Shown here in pieces: positions 37,490 to 47,666 of a stretch of DNA of 58,160 nt. Each line of letters opens with the position of its first letter. Within the stretch, counting starts at the first letter, position 1. The DNA comes from Chloroflexota bacterium. Lineage in GTDB: Bacteria > Chloroflexota > Dehalococcoidia > GIF9 > UBA5629. The stretch is from assembly GCA_016875875.1 (NCBI GenBank), contig VGOP01000013.1:1-58160 (forward strand). Reading direction: 5' to 3'. Both the position numbers and the translations under genes were made by a program. A model generated the notes under the pieces. It saw only the letters and a list, made by a program, of their open reading frames with translations. It was not told the DNA's origin and did no database searches.

Positions 37490-38021
37490 GCAAACTATCC
37501 TCCTACTCGGCGGCGCCCGTAGCGGCAAAAGCCATTACGCCCAGCAACTGGCTATGGAACTCGGCGGCAAAGTCCTCTTTGTCGCCACCGGTGAGGCACT
37601 CGATGAAGAGATGCAAACCCGTATTGAAGAGCATAAAAAAGACCGCCCCAAAAGCTGGCGGACACTGGAGATACCAACCGGCATTGGTAAAGAGATAGAG
37701 AAGCAAATCGGCGATGCCGAGGTGGTGATTATAGACTGCCTCACCCTGCTCGTATCCAACCTGCTCCGCGACGAGCCTGACTACCTTGAAGCAGAAAAAA
37801 GGGTGCTATCTGAAATAAACCAGCTTATCACCACCATTGACAAGCTAGATGCCAGCTTCGTCATCGTCTCCAACGAGGTTGGCATGGGCCTGGTACCCGA
37901 GACTAAGCTCGGCCGTATCTACCGCGACCTGCTGGGCAAAGCCAACCAGCTATTCGCCAGCCATGCCACCGAAGTCTATCTCATGGTAGCCTGCCTGCCA
38001 GTCCAGGTAAAAGGACAATAA
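37482..38021 (+). CDS. cobU: Adenosylcobinamide kinase / adenosylcobinamide-phosphate guanylyltransferase
   Basis: A 179-residue bifunctional enzyme. The P-loop is GGARSGKS at residues 10-17; FVATGEALDEEM, RPKSWRTLEIP, VIIDCLTLLVSNL and VSNEVGMGLVPE are the remaining signatures. It phosphorylates adenosylcobinamide and then loads GMP to form AdoCbi-GDP for CobS. It starts at TTG within the end of the PP-loop gene. It is the last recognised gene of the operon; no cobC-type phosphatase follows. Confidence 0.95.
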   Translation: MAKQTILLLGGARSGKSHYAQQLAMELGGKVLFVATGEALDEEMQTRIEEHKKDRPKSWRTLEIPTGIGKEIEKQIGDAEVVIIDCLTLLVSNLLRDEPDYLEAEKRVLSEINQLITTIDKLDASFVIVSNEVGMGLVPETKLGRIYRDLLGKANQLFASHATEVYLMVACLPVQVKGQ

Positions 38022-38100
38022 CTATCCCCAATAGGTCAGTATTTTCATACCATCAGCTTGTGGATTACTGTAGGGATAGAGAGTAAGCCTTACTAGCGTT

Positions 38101-38127
38101 TCGACTTTTAGCAGTTTGTACTATAAT
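38101..38127 (+). repeat. Promoter-like direct repeat, copy 1
   Basis: TCGACTTT then TAGCAGTTTG then TACTATAAT. It matches the element at 39436-39464 apart from three bases after TCGAC and a two-base indel. It holds a perfect TATAAT (38122-38127) 156 bases before the alpha/beta hydrolase ATG. The remainder of the 38022-38283 gap shows no gene. Confidence 0.55.
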
Positions 38128-38283
38128 TCTCCTGAAATAAGACCCTGTAAGTGCTCTCGCGTATACTAACAAGTCCACTCACTGGACGCCGATTACTCCG
38201 TATTTTATCAGGCAGCTTCTCTCTGAATCCTGTACAATAAGACATAGCGTGTGTTGTGCGACTCTAGAGCGAGGAGGGTCAGC

Positions 38284-39102
38284 ATGCCTACAGTAAATGT
38301 TGGCGACATCAATATTTATTACGAGGTTCATGGTGACGGAGAAGCACTTGTCCTGATCATGGGATTAGGGGGTAGTTCAGCGTGGTGGTTCCGACAGATT
38401 CCAGCGTTCTCAAGGCAATATCGAGTAGTTGCCTTTGACAATAGAGGAACTGGACGCAGCGATGCACCTGATATACCCTACACAATGGAGATGATGGCGG
38501 GAGATCTTGCCGGCATACTGAAAACCATTGGCGTTAAGGCTGCCCACGTTTTCGGGCTTTCCATGGGTGGGATGATAGCTCAGCATTTTGCTCTGCGCTA
38601 TCCGGAAAGAGTGACCAGTCTTATTTTGGGGGCCACTACATTCGGGGGGACCCACAGGGTAATGCCGGATGTGGAGGCAATAAGAGTTCTCTTCGACATG
38701 GAGCACATGCAAAGGCTGACTCCAGAAGAAAGGCAAAGGGAAACGCTTCCCTTCGTCATGAGCCAGGAGTTCATCGATAAGAATCCAGACCTCATTCAAC
38801 AGCTCATGACAAAAATGACGGAGCATATTACCCCGCCGCATGGCTATATGAGACAGGTGGAAACGGTAATAAGTCATGATACCTACGAGCGTCTACCAGA
38901 GATTACGGTGCCTACTCTCGTAATCGCTGGAGATGCTGACAGGCTGGTTCCAGTCGAAAACTCTCGGCTTATTGCGTCAAGGATACCCAAGGCTGAACTG
39001 GTGATACTGAAGAACATGGGTCATGGTTTCAACATCGAGGCGGCTGATGAAGTAAACAAGGCAGTACTACGCTTCCTGAAGCGTCACAGCCGTCCTCGCT
39101 AG
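38284..39102 (+). CDS. Alpha/beta hydrolase
   Basis: A 272-residue soluble alpha/beta-hydrolase-fold protein. The nucleophile elbow is GLSMGG with Ser93, the acid is probably D219 in AGDADRLVP and the base H247 in GHGF; NRGTGRSD forms the strand after the oxyanion loop. Substrate unknown; relatives include esterases, lactonases and C-C hydrolases. The ATG at 38284 is chosen over an in-frame start at 38251 because GAGGAGG lies seven bases upstream. It is not linked to the B12 genes by spacing and is bracketed by two copies of a promoter-like repeat. Confidence 0.88.
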   Translation: MPTVNVGDINIYYEVHGDGEALVLIMGLGGSSAWWFRQIPAFSRQYRVVAFDNRGTGRSDAPDIPYTMEMMAGDLAGILKTIGVKAAHVFGLSMGGMIAQHFALRYPERVTSLILGATTFGGTHRVMPDVEAIRVLFDMEHMQRLTPEERQRETLPFVMSQEFIDKNPDLIQQLMTKMTEHITPPHGYMRQVETVISHDTYERLPEITVPTLVIAGDADRLVPVENSRLIASRIPKAELVILKNMGHGFNIEAADEVNKAVLRFLKRHSRPR

Positions 39103-39476
39103 GTCATGTTGTGCAACTACGATTGGGTGGTATACACAACGGCCTATGCCTACTATGCTTCGATCTGTTTACCCAAAGCAGGTCACTAATCTTTGCCCGT
39201 GCGCTGGCAATCTCATCTTCGAGAGCATCTGGTGACATGGATTCTTGCTTTAGCCTTCTCTCAATTTGGCCGCTTCAAAAAGATATTTTTACATACTGCA
39301 ATATAACTGTGCATGCTATATGTAGGAACAATTTTGAAGAAAAGGGTGTAGTCATATCCGGCATTAATTAAAGTAACAATCCATTGTTTTATTCAACTAA
39401 CTGTTTTCCTGCCTCAGCCACCACACATCAAAATGTCGACAAATAGCAGTTTGACTACTATAATAGACGTAACCAG
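39103..39476. other. Intergenic stretch with a short minus-strand open frame
   Basis: No established gene. On the minus strand a 44-codon frame runs from ATG at 39238 to TGA at 39104, and the frame is open for about another dozen codons upstream (IERRLKQESMSPDALEDE...). Its charged, helix-like composition looks protein-like, but there is no ribosome site or family match, so it may be a gene remnant. The right part holds the promoter-like repeat at 39436. Confidence 0.25.
39436..39464 (+). promoter_or_regulatory. Promoter (and repeat copy 2) before the surface-protein operon
   Basis: TCGACA (39436-39441, five of six matches to TTGACA), a 17-base spacer and a perfect TATAAT (39459-39464). Initiation near 39471 would leave only about six bases before the ATG at 39477, so the mRNA may be nearly leaderless. 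The sequence repeats the element at 38101-38127. Confidence 0.6.
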
Positions 39477-41642
39477 ATGAAGTTCATCCGTTTGCATAAG
39501 CGCCCCCTACTGAGATGTGGCATTAGCCGTGTGCTTTGCCTGACAATGACTTGCCTGCTCACCATCTCAAGCGCTTTACTCCTCTTTGCCAGTCCTGTCC
39601 AGGCAGCGCTGTTTATCACCACCTCACCACTTCTGCCACAAGGCCAGGTGGGCAGCCCATACTATGCAGTACTAACAGCAACTGGCGATAACCCACCTTT
39701 TACCTGGAGCATCACCAGCGGCGCCCCACCACCAGGTTTAAGTCTTGCAGCATCAGGGATTATATCAGGTACGCCAACCATGGCCGGCAATTTCAACTTC
39801 ACAGCCACGGTTACCGACAGCGTGGCTGTTACTGCAAGCCAACCATTTATTATCAACGTGACTCAACCTCCGTTAAAGTTCTTTACAACTACTTTAGCAC
39901 TAGCCGAAGAGGGCAAGGCCTACAGTAGCACAATAGCAGTCAGCGGTGGTACAACACCATATACCTGGTCTATCGCCAGCGGTACATTGCCAACAGGGCT
40001 AACTTTAAATGTATCCAACGGCTACATCTCAGGTGTTCCAGCCAAAGGCAGCACTGGCAGCTATAGCTTCATGGTCAGCGTCAGCGATAGCTCATCACCA
40101 ACAATCACTGGTCAGCAGAGCTTCAGCATCACAGTGGAAAAGGGCGGCTATGAAGCTACCATAACCATCGGCGATGGGCTAAAAGTCGGAGAGACAAAGG
40201 TATACGTGTCGGGAAGCCCATTGGCTACGCTGCGAGGCGGCGAGTCCACGAAACTCAGCCTCGATATCGGCGCAACCCGGTCGGTAAGCGTAGACCCAGT
40301 TATCCAGCATCCGACTGAGTCCAGCGTCAGGTTCAAAGCCGAGGTAGATAGAATTACAGTGAGTGAAGCTTCACCTGATGCCACCTTCCCCTATCACACG
40401 GAGTATTCTATCGAGCTCAAAACCGAGCCTTCAAAGGTCGGCCAACTATCAGGCTCTGGCTGGTATAAGGAGGGCTATATGCTTAGAGTCAGCGCTCCGA
40501 ACGAGGTCAATGACCCAAATGACCCGGGCACACAATATCGCTTTGCCTACTGGAAACTGCCCTCCGGTGAAACCATCTCCGGCAGAGACCTGAACCTGAC
40601 AGTCAACTCTCCGGGGAACTGCCTCGCCTATTACGACACCTATTATAGGCTAAGCCTAACATCGCCTTATGGCGAAGCGGAAGGTAGTAACTGGTACAAG
40701 GCTGGCAGCATAGCCGAATGGAGCATGACGAATACGCAAGTCCGCATGCCCGGTATTCTCGGTGTCTTCGGCGGCAAGCTAAATGCTGTGAATTCCAGCG
40801 GTTCTACGCCTATAGATGGCCCCAAGGCAATAACCATAGATTGGGAGCCCGACTATACAATGCCATTCATTCTGATACCTGCGGCAATTGTCTTGCTCAT
40901 TTTGGGCGGCTATGGCCTATATCTCCTGTTACGCAGTTTGCAACCAAAGCCAGCACCATTTCCTCCGCCGTACCCATACATGCCTCCACCACCTCCTCAG
41001 CCTGTGCCACCACCTCAAACCACAGTGGTAATGATAGGTGGAGATAAGCCAAAACTGGGCCAGGGAACAACTAGAGAGCAACTGATGGAAAAGTTCGGTG
41101 AACTTCTCGAGAAATACGAGGACGAGATCAAAACCTCAATAGGTGCCAAAGAACTACCTGGAGTTAAAACGGTTGAGGAGGAGAGAAGGCTGGCAGCACC
41201 TGAAGAAACTCCGCCAACTGTAGCAGAAACAGACGCCACACCAGAAAAAGAAGACACAACATGCAGCTTCACTTCGAAGAAGCCCCTGAGAGTGGTTGCC
41301 AGTAATTGGAGGCAAGTGGAGACCAGGACTGTAGCCCCGCCATCCACCAAGGGGAAGGCAACTGAAGGTGAGACTGGCCTTGCCATAGTCTGGACACTAG
41401 ATATATACCAAGAATGGGAAATCCTCAACTGCTGGCTGCAACAAGGGCACAAAGAACCCCACGAAGGCAGCGTAGAGGTAGTCTACAGCCAGATTAATAC
41501 CATCACAGAAGAGAAAATCTATGCGCCAGGTGAGAACCTCGAGCCACCTACACCTCACTATACAGATGGCATGCCCCGAGTAGAGGTGACTGCCGGCGAG
41601 GTTGTTCCCTCCGACAAGCTGCCCCCCGAAACAATGCCATGA
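39477..41642 (+). CDS. Membrane-anchored surface protein with putative-Ig (He-PIG) repeats
   Basis: A 721-residue protein of unknown function. A signal-type hydrophobic segment covers about residues 18-42 and ends near VQAA. Two putative-Ig (PF05345-like) repeats follow at about 50-125 and 133-220, each with the pattern PFTWSI/PYTWSI..G.LP.GL......ISG.P. A further extracellular part leads to one membrane helix at about 462-484, then a proline-rich linker and a 235-residue charged C-terminal region predicted to be cytoplasmic. There is no good ribosome site, consistent with a short leader. The next gene overlaps in an ATGA junction. Confidence 0.7.
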   Translation: MKFIRLHKRPLLRCGISRVLCLTMTCLLTISSALLLFASPVQAALFITTSPLLPQGQVGSPYYAVLTATGDNPPFTWSITSGAPPPGLSLAASGIISGTPTMAGNFNFTATVTDSVAVTASQPFIINVTQPPLKFFTTTLALAEEGKAYSSTIAVSGGTTPYTWSIASGTLPTGLTLNVSNGYISGVPAKGSTGSYSFMVSVSDSSSPTITGQQSFSITVEKGGYEATITIGDGLKVGETKVYVSGSPLATLRGGESTKLSLDIGATRSVSVDPVIQHPTESSVRFKAEVDRITVSEASPDATFPYHTEYSIELKTEPSKVGQLSGSGWYKEGYMLRVSAPNEVNDPNDPGTQYRFAYWKLPSGETISGRDLNLTVNSPGNCLAYYDTYYRLSLTSPYGEAEGSNWYKAGSIAEWSMTNTQVRMPGILGVFGGKLNAVNSSGSTPIDGPKAITIDWEPDYTMPFILIPAAIVLLILGGYGLYLLLRSLQPKPAPFPPPYPYMPPPPPQPVPPPQTTVVMIGGDKPKLGQGTTREQLMEKFGELLEKYEDEIKTSIGAKELPGVKTVEEERRLAAPEETPPTVAETDATPEKEDTTCSFTSKKPLRVVASNWRQVETRTVAPPSTKGKATEGETGLAIVWTLDIYQEWEILNCWLQQGHKEPHEGSVEVVYSQINTITEEKIYAPGENLEPPTPHYTDGMPRVEVTAGEVVPSDKLPPETMP

Positions 41643-44506
41643 GAGGCTACGACATTGCCAGCAAGCATCTAAGACTTGGACTTGGACTTGGGCTTGCGCT
41701 GGCTTTGATTATGACCGTCTGTTTCATAGCTCCCACTAGGACACCTTCAGCCCACGCTGGGACAATGCAATGGACCACCGTCGACACACCAAACAACACG
41801 GGTAACGTCATTATCAGCCCATCAGAAATAGACGCCATCGCCATCGGCAGTGATAGCAGAACTTTTTACGCTATCGATATACCCAACAGCAAAGTCTATA
41901 AGTCATCGAACGGAGGTATTACCTGGGATGACCTGACCGGCTATCTGACAATTGCTGGTGCTGTTCTGCCCGCCTGGAATATAGCTATCGCGCCAGATAA
42001 CCCGAACTTTGTAACCATGGTGACCAGCGACGGTGGTTTACCCAGAAAGGTATTTATCTCAACCGATGGTGGTGATAATTGGCAAGACATAAATTGCCCG
42101 GTGACGAGCAACATCGGTGCCATTGCTATCTCTCCCAATTATGGTGGCTATGATATAGCTATTGGCACACGAACTGGAGCTGGCAACGGCGATGTCTATA
42201 TTTTCAATGCAGCTGGCCCCGGCAACTGGGCTTCCCAGGGCTTCACCGGCGACATACTAGTACTCAAGTTCTCACCCAACTATCGAGCCGATTCTAGTCT
42301 GGTTACAATTTCAGCCCATCCCACTGGTACCTATATCAACATTGGAATTCACGACAGAGTGGCCAACATCACCAGCTGGGGTAACTGGGGCCCGATAGAG
42401 ATAACGGCTGCAGGTGCTGGCACCTCTCCAACAATAGCTCAAGTTATAACCGCCGACATTGAGCTACCCGCCGACTTCTCAGGGCAAGCACCAAGTCTGC
42501 GCCGTATGTATGTCAGCATAGATGCGCCGACGGCGAATACAGGCATTTACCGCTTCGATGACACTGTCGGCCATCTGCTGATGCCTACTCCTGCTCCTTT
42601 AAGGATTTCCAGCATCGCTTACTACGGAACCTATAGCTCAGGCAAACTACTGGCTGGCGAAGTTAGCGGCAATGCCAACACATCTGCAGTAATAACATGG
42701 TTTACTGATGCTGCTACGACTTGCCAAGGAACCTGCTGGTACCAAAGTCAAAAAGCTCCAACTGGTGGCGGCAACTCAGGTCTTGCCAACTCTCAGGTGA
42801 TATGGAGTTCTGATGGCAACCGCGCATATTGCGCTACCAGTTCCGCCTTGCTCAATAGCCCGGCAAGCTGGCCTGGGGGTTATTTGGCAGGCGTTGCCCT
42901 AGATGAATCAGCCTTGTCTCTAAGCTTGGATAACGCCGAAACGTGGAATCAGCTCAGCCTGATAGATACTGAGATAAGCTTTCTCTCCGATGTGGCAGTA
43001 ACACCAGCCTCAGATACCATCTACTTGGCATCTATCAATAACCACGTCGGGATCAACAACTTTGACAGCATCTGGCGGACAACAGGCCCTCCAACAGGAA
43101 AGGTATGGGAACGAGTCCTGTGTCTCCTATCAACAACCAACGACTTAATCCTGCGCACAAGCAATGTCGGCAATGACCCGACTATATATCTAGCCTCCCG
43201 GTTAACAGATGATTTAAGGCAATCGCCGGATAGTGGCCAGAACTGGAATAACACCTTGCCGGGGGTTAATGTGACCGATTTTGCCGTTACCAGAATTAAT
43301 GGTGTACCTCGCATATACATCCTGGATAACAATTACATTCGCCAAGGGGCCAGCAATGGACTAGCATGGCAATGGGCACCAAAAACAGACACAACTTTAA
43401 ATACAGGACACAGCATCATCGCTACACCAACGGGCGTTGTCGTAGTCGGTGATAAAGCTGAGGGCATGATCGCCTATTCGCTGGATGGCGGCACTTCTTT
43501 TGAGCAAACTCCAGCTATCCCAGAGCCGGGTAAGATGCATGTAATTGCCGACTATAGGTTCCAGAATGACGTAATCATCTACGCTGCCAGTGATAGTGAC
43601 GGAAGCGACATTTATGACTGGGTCATAGACTCAGACCTCGGCTGGACAGCTATGGGAGCACCCGGTCGCAGCTTCTATGGCCTAGCTCAGCTTGAGACAC
43701 TCTATGGTGCCTGGTCAAGCGGTGGCATCACCGCTGCTGACCGCACTCTGGAACCAGAGAGGCTTGGCCCTCCCTACATTGAATGGGATGACTTAGCTGT
43801 GGGATTAGCCCCGGGTGTTGTTTTCACCAGAGAGCCTGTCGCATTAAAAATCTCAGCGGGCATCAACCTGTGGGCAATCGACAATAGACCTCACACTGCC
43901 ACTACAGGCCATCTTTGGAATTTCTACGATTGCTTTTCGCCAAGCCCTCAATATACACCACCACCTCCACCAAGCCGGGAGGTACTATTCCAGGCTCCGA
44001 TACCGGCTTCACCGGTGATAGATGAGGTAATACCCATATACTTGAATACTGGAGATATTGGCGCCATCGTATTCAAATGGAAACACCCGACGGCGGCCAT
44101 AGAATACGAACTCTGGCTGGCTAAAGATGAAGCCTTCAGTCAGTTAATATTGCAACAAGCGATAAAACCCGAGAGCCGACAGACACCTAGCTGGACATTG
44201 CCCAAGACAGTCGGTTTAGAAAAAGGTAAGGAATACTACTGGAAGATAAGGGTCAGCCAAGCAGAGACAGGTGAAAAAGATGATGGCCAGTGGTCTAAGG
44301 TCATGTCATTCAGCATAGCATCACCACCACCAGAGGAAACTTCTCAACCTGGCCCTACCCCGACAACTCCACCAAATGGTACCGTAAAAGAAACTGAACC
44401 TCTACCGTGGACAGCAAATCTCCCTCTGTGGGCATGGATTACGATTGCCTTCTTACTCGTTGTCATACCTGTTGCCGCCCTCCTCGTCAGCAGAACAAAG
44501 AGGTAG
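41639..44506 (+). CDS. Exported, membrane-anchored Asp-box/BNR repeat protein
   Basis: A 955-residue protein of unknown function. Residues 10-40 form a signal peptide (LGLGLGLALALIM, ending at AHAG). The body carries at least five Asp-box-like turns, S.(D/N)(G/A)G..W/F, for example SSNGGITW, STDGGDNW, SPDSGQNW and SLDGGTSF, as in sialidase, sortilin or YCF48-type beta-propellers. Near residue 810-885 is an FnIII-like domain (VFKWKHPTAAIEYELWLA ... YYWKIRVS), then a Pro/Thr-rich linker and a C-terminal helix ending in RTKR. It overlaps the He-PIG gene by four bases, so the two are made together. Confidence 0.72.
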   Translation: MRGYDIASKHLRLGLGLGLALALIMTVCFIAPTRTPSAHAGTMQWTTVDTPNNTGNVIISPSEIDAIAIGSDSRTFYAIDIPNSKVYKSSNGGITWDDLTGYLTIAGAVLPAWNIAIAPDNPNFVTMVTSDGGLPRKVFISTDGGDNWQDINCPVTSNIGAIAISPNYGGYDIAIGTRTGAGNGDVYIFNAAGPGNWASQGFTGDILVLKFSPNYRADSSLVTISAHPTGTYINIGIHDRVANITSWGNWGPIEITAAGAGTSPTIAQVITADIELPADFSGQAPSLRRMYVSIDAPTANTGIYRFDDTVGHLLMPTPAPLRISSIAYYGTYSSGKLLAGEVSGNANTSAVITWFTDAATTCQGTCWYQSQKAPTGGGNSGLANSQVIWSSDGNRAYCATSSALLNSPASWPGGYLAGVALDESALSLSLDNAETWNQLSLIDTEISFLSDVAVTPASDTIYLASINNHVGINNFDSIWRTTGPPTGKVWERVLCLLSTTNDLILRTSNVGNDPTIYLASRLTDDLRQSPDSGQNWNNTLPGVNVTDFAVTRINGVPRIYILDNNYIRQGASNGLAWQWAPKTDTTLNTGHSIIATPTGVVVVGDKAEGMIAYSLDGGTSFEQTPAIPEPGKMHVIADYRFQNDVIIYAASDSDGSDIYDWVIDSDLGWTAMGAPGRSFYGLAQLETLYGAWSSGGITAADRTLEPERLGPPYIEWDDLAVGLAPGVVFTREPVALKISAGINLWAIDNRPHTATTGHLWNFYDCFSPSPQYTPPPPPSREVLFQAPIPASPVIDEVIPIYLNTGDIGAIVFKWKHPTAAIEYELWLAKDEAFSQLILQQAIKPESRQTPSWTLPKTVGLEKGKEYYWKIRVSQAETGEKDDGQWSKVMSFSIASPPPEETSQPGPTPTTPPNGTVKETEPLPWTANLPLWAWITIAFLLVVIPVAALLVSRTKR

Positions 44507-44540
44507 TGCCAGTCTTCAGCCCCACCTCAACACAACCCAA

Positions 44541-44690
44541 TTGGGAAATCCCAAATACTAAACCCTAAATTCTAAACAATACCAAAATTCAAATTCTCCA
44601 AGTTCAAAAACAGTTTTGGTCATTAGTATCTGGGAGTTTTGAATTTGTTTAGGGCTTAGAAATTCGGATTTATGATTTCGACGGATGTAG
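44541..44690. repeat. AT-rich imperfect inverted repeat upstream of uvrA
   Basis: The stretch contains nested complementary pieces: TTGGGA/TCCCAA at 44541-44554, CCCTAAA (44563-44569) with TTTAGGG (44648-44654), and ACCAAAA (44581-44587) with TTTTGGT (44614-44620). The composition (runs such as CTAAATTCTAAA) is unlike neighbouring genes and typical of dispersed non-coding repeats in these genomes. No protein frame is seen. Confidence 0.55.
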
Positions 44691-44730
44691 TGCTAAAATA
44701 AATAGTAAATTTACACCGCAAGGATATGCT

Positions 44731-47592
44731 ATGCCTTTAGAGAACATAATTGTAAAAGGGGCACGGGAACACAATCTCAAGAACATAGATGTAACTATAC
44801 CTCGAGACAAGCTGGTAGTCATCACCGGCGTTTCCGGCTCAGGCAAAAGTTCTTTAGCTTTCGATACTATTTACGCCGAAGGACAGCGTCGCTATGTAGA
44901 ATCACTGTCGGCTTATGCTCGACAGTTCTTAGGACGGATGGAAAAGCCCGACGTTGATTACATCGAGGGCCTGAGCCCGGCTATCTCAATTGACCAAAAA
45001 GGGCCATCTCACAATCCCCGCTCCACTGTGGGGACGGTAACCGAGATTTATGACTATCTGAGACTCCTTTTCGCCCGTGTCGGTCATCCGCACTGCCCCA
45101 AATGTGGACGTGAAATCTCTCGGCAGACAGTACAACAAATTGTGGACGCAGTACAAGAAATACCAACTGGCAGCCGGCTCATGATTTTGGCGCCATTAAT
45201 TAGAGACCGAAAGGGCGAGCATCAGTCGATATTCGATGACTTACGTAAGGCAGGATTTGTCCGGGTTCGCGTCGACGGATATCTCCGTGACCTGTCCGAA
45301 GAATTCGGCTTAGACAAGAACAAGAAGCATACTGTTGAAGCTGTAGTTGACCGGCTTCAGATAGGCGAGGCTGAAAATAGCCGCATCGCCGACTCCGTAG
45401 AAACAGCGCTGAAACTTGGAGCCGGGGTTGTTCTCATATCAATCATAGATGGAGCAGAATTGTTGTTCTCTGAGCACTTCGCCTGTGTCCACTGCGGCAT
45501 TAGTCTTGGTGAAATCGCCCCACGGACATTCAGCTTTAATAGTCCCCACGGAGCCTGCCCAGCCTGTAGCGGACTCGGTGTAAAGCTAGAGGTCGACCCG
45601 GACTTACTTATACCCAATAAAGACTTCAGTTTGGCACAAGGTGCTATCCGCGCCTGGGGATGGTTTGCCTGGCATGCCAGCGAGCTACATGATTTAGCGC
45701 GTCGCTACGGCTTCTCGCTTCAAACCCCGGTAAGCAAGCTCAGTAAGGAGCATCTCGACCTCGTCCTCTACGGTGAAGATGGGGAACTGGTCAAATATCG
45801 AAATCGCTACGGACGAGTAAGAGAATACTTTACCAACTATGAAGGGGCAATCCCCTACTTAGAGCGGATTTATCGGGACACCGAATCCAATAATACCCGC
45901 GCTGAAATTGAACGATACATGGCCTCTTATCCCTGCCCAGCTTGTAATGGAAAGCGGCTTAAGCCTGAATCTCTAGCCATTGCAATAGATGGCATGAATA
46001 TAATAAAGGTGACCGAACTATCAGCTTCAGAAACACTGCGCTGGATGCGTTTTCTTAACGGCGACCATAGCAAGCCCAGACTAACGCCCCACGAACTAAA
46101 GATAGCCCACCAGATCCTAAAGGAGATAAGCACCCGCTTGGGCTTTCTTATAGACATTGGACTAGGCTATTTGACCTTAGGCCGTCCCTCAGCGACCTTG
46201 AGTGGTGGCGAGGCCCAGAGAATCCGCCTGGCTACTCAAATCGGCAGTGGCCTAATGGGGGTTCTCTACATTTGCGATGAGCCTACAATTGGTCTGCATC
46301 CAGCTGATATACATCGCCTAATAGAAACAATGAAGCGGTTGCGTGACCTTGGTAATACAATTCTTATTGTAGAGCACGATGAAGCCATGATGCGAGCGGC
46401 AGACTATATTATTGACATGGGACCTGGAGCTGGAGAACATGGTGGACAGATTGTAGCCACTGGAACACTGACAGACGTCATGAGCTGTCCAGAATCAATA
46501 ACCGGGCAATACCTCAGTAGAGCAAAGCAAATTCCTCTGCCGCAAAAGCGCCGTCCTGGCACAGGCAAGGAATTAGTAATCAAGGGTGCCCGCGAAAACA
46601 ACCTGAAAAATATTGATATCCCCCTACCCTTGGGCGAGTTTGTTTGCATCAGTGGGGTATCGGGCAGCGGCAAGAGCACGCTTGTCAACGAGGTGTTATA
46701 CAAGAAGCTGGCTCAAATATTCTACAAAGCAAAGGATAGACCTGGTAAATGTGATGGTATCATCGGCGTTGAACATATTGACAAGGTTATCAACATTGAC
46801 CAATCGCCTATCGGTCGCACTCCACGCAGTAATCCAGCTACTTATACCGGGACCTTTACCCCTATTCGTGAACTATTTGCTACCGTTCCCGAGGCCCGTA
46901 TGCGTGGCTATAAGCCTGGGCGATTTTCTTTCAATGTCCGCGGCGGCCGTTGCGAAGCCTGTCAAGGCGAAGGCTACATCCAGATAGAAATGCAGTTTCT
47001 CCCCGATGTTACCGTACCCTGCGAAGTGTGTAAAGGCAAACGTTATAACCGAGAGGCGCTGGAAATTCATTTTAAAGGCAAAAACATAGCCGCCATTCTG
47101 GATATGAGCGTGGACGAAGCTTCAACCTTTTTTGAACACTTCCCTAAAGTTAGGAACAAGCTGGAGACACTGCGTGATGTTGGCTTAGGTTATATACGCC
47201 TAGGACAGCCAGCACCTACCCTTTCCGGCGGTGAAGCCCAGCGGGTCAAACTTGCCACCGAACTATCTCGCCGCTCTACAGGTAAAACCCTTTACATTCT
47301 CGACGAACCTACTACAGGTCTGTCTTTTGCCGATATAGCCTGCCTGCTTCAAGTACTTCAGCGACTGGCAGATGCTGGCAATACGGTGGTAATCATTGAA
47401 CACCACGTGGACGTGATGAAAAACGCCGATTATATTATAGACCTCGGTCCCGGCGCTGGTGATGAAGGTGGTTACATTATAGCCACAGGCACCCCTGAAG
47501 AAGTAGCACAAATAGGTACTTCATTCACCGGTCAGTATCTCCGCAATGTGATAAAAAAGCAACAGAAAGAGTACTCTTTAGCCAAGCAATAA
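44731..47592 (+). CDS. uvrA: UvrABC system protein A
   Basis: A 953-residue DNA-damage sensor of nucleotide excision repair. Two ABC modules are present: Walker A GVSGSGKS at residues 33-40 and again at about 641-649, with [10 protein letters not shown] and [10 protein letters not shown] signatures. Zinc sites are visible: CPKCG, CVHCG..CPACSG, and CEACQGEG with CEVCKGKR. Length is normal. It is monocistronic here, without uvrB or uvrC nearby. Confidence 0.97.
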   Translation: MPLENIIVKGAREHNLKNIDVTIPRDKLVVITGVSGSGKSSLAFDTIYAEGQRRYVESLSAYARQFLGRMEKPDVDYIEGLSPAISIDQKGPSHNPRSTVGTVTEIYDYLRLLFARVGHPHCPKCGREISRQTVQQIVDAVQEIPTGSRLMILAPLIRDRKGEHQSIFDDLRKAGFVRVRVDGYLRDLSEEFGLDKNKKHTVEAVVDRLQIGEAENSRIADSVETALKLGAGVVLISIIDGAELLFSEHFACVHCGISLGEIAPRTFSFNSPHGACPACSGLGVKLEVDPDLLIPNKDFSLAQGAIRAWGWFAWHASELHDLARRYGFSLQTPVSKLSKEHLDLVLYGEDGELVKYRNRYGRVREYFTNYEGAIPYLERIYRDTESNNTRAEIERYMASYPCPACNGKRLKPESLAIAIDGMNIIKVTELSASETLRWMRFLNGDHSKPRLTPHELKIAHQILKEISTRLGFLIDIGLGYLTLGRPSATLSGGEAQRIRLATQIGSGLMGVLYICDEPTIGLHPADIHRLIETMKRLRDLGNTILIVEHDEAMMRAADYIIDMGPGAGEHGGQIVATGTLTDVMSCPESITGQYLSRAKQIPLPQKRRPGTGKELVIKGARENNLKNIDIPLPLGEFVCISGVSGSGKSTLVNEVLYKKLAQIFYKAKDRPGKCDGIIGVEHIDKVINIDQSPIGRTPRSNPATYTGTFTPIRELFATVPEARMRGYKPGRFSFNVRGGRCEACQGEGYIQIEMQFLPDVTVPCEVCKGKRYNREALEIHFKGKNIAAILDMSVDEASTFFEHFPKVRNKLETLRDVGLGYIRLGQPAPTLSGGEAQRVKLATELSRRSTGKTLYILDEPTTGLSFADIACLLQVLQRLADAGNTVVIIEHHVDVMKNADYIIDLGPGAGDEGGYIIATGTPEEVAQIGTSFTGQYLRNVIKKQQKEYSLAKQ

Positions 47593-47666
47593 CTTCGGTA
47601 AGCTTGCGTCTCGCTCGCGTTTGAGACTACTGTGCCGTGGAGTGAGCATCAAATGAAGGGTGGCAC

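Noticed and set aside
38161-38190. GTCCA-CTCAC-TGGAC hairpin after cobU as a terminator
   Set aside because: The stem is only 5 bp and no U run follows.
39111-39371. Plus-strand frame of 86 codons after the hydrolase gene
   Set aside because: No ribosome site, composition unlike a protein of this genome, no recognisable domain; the opposite strand looks more protein-like but is also unsupported.
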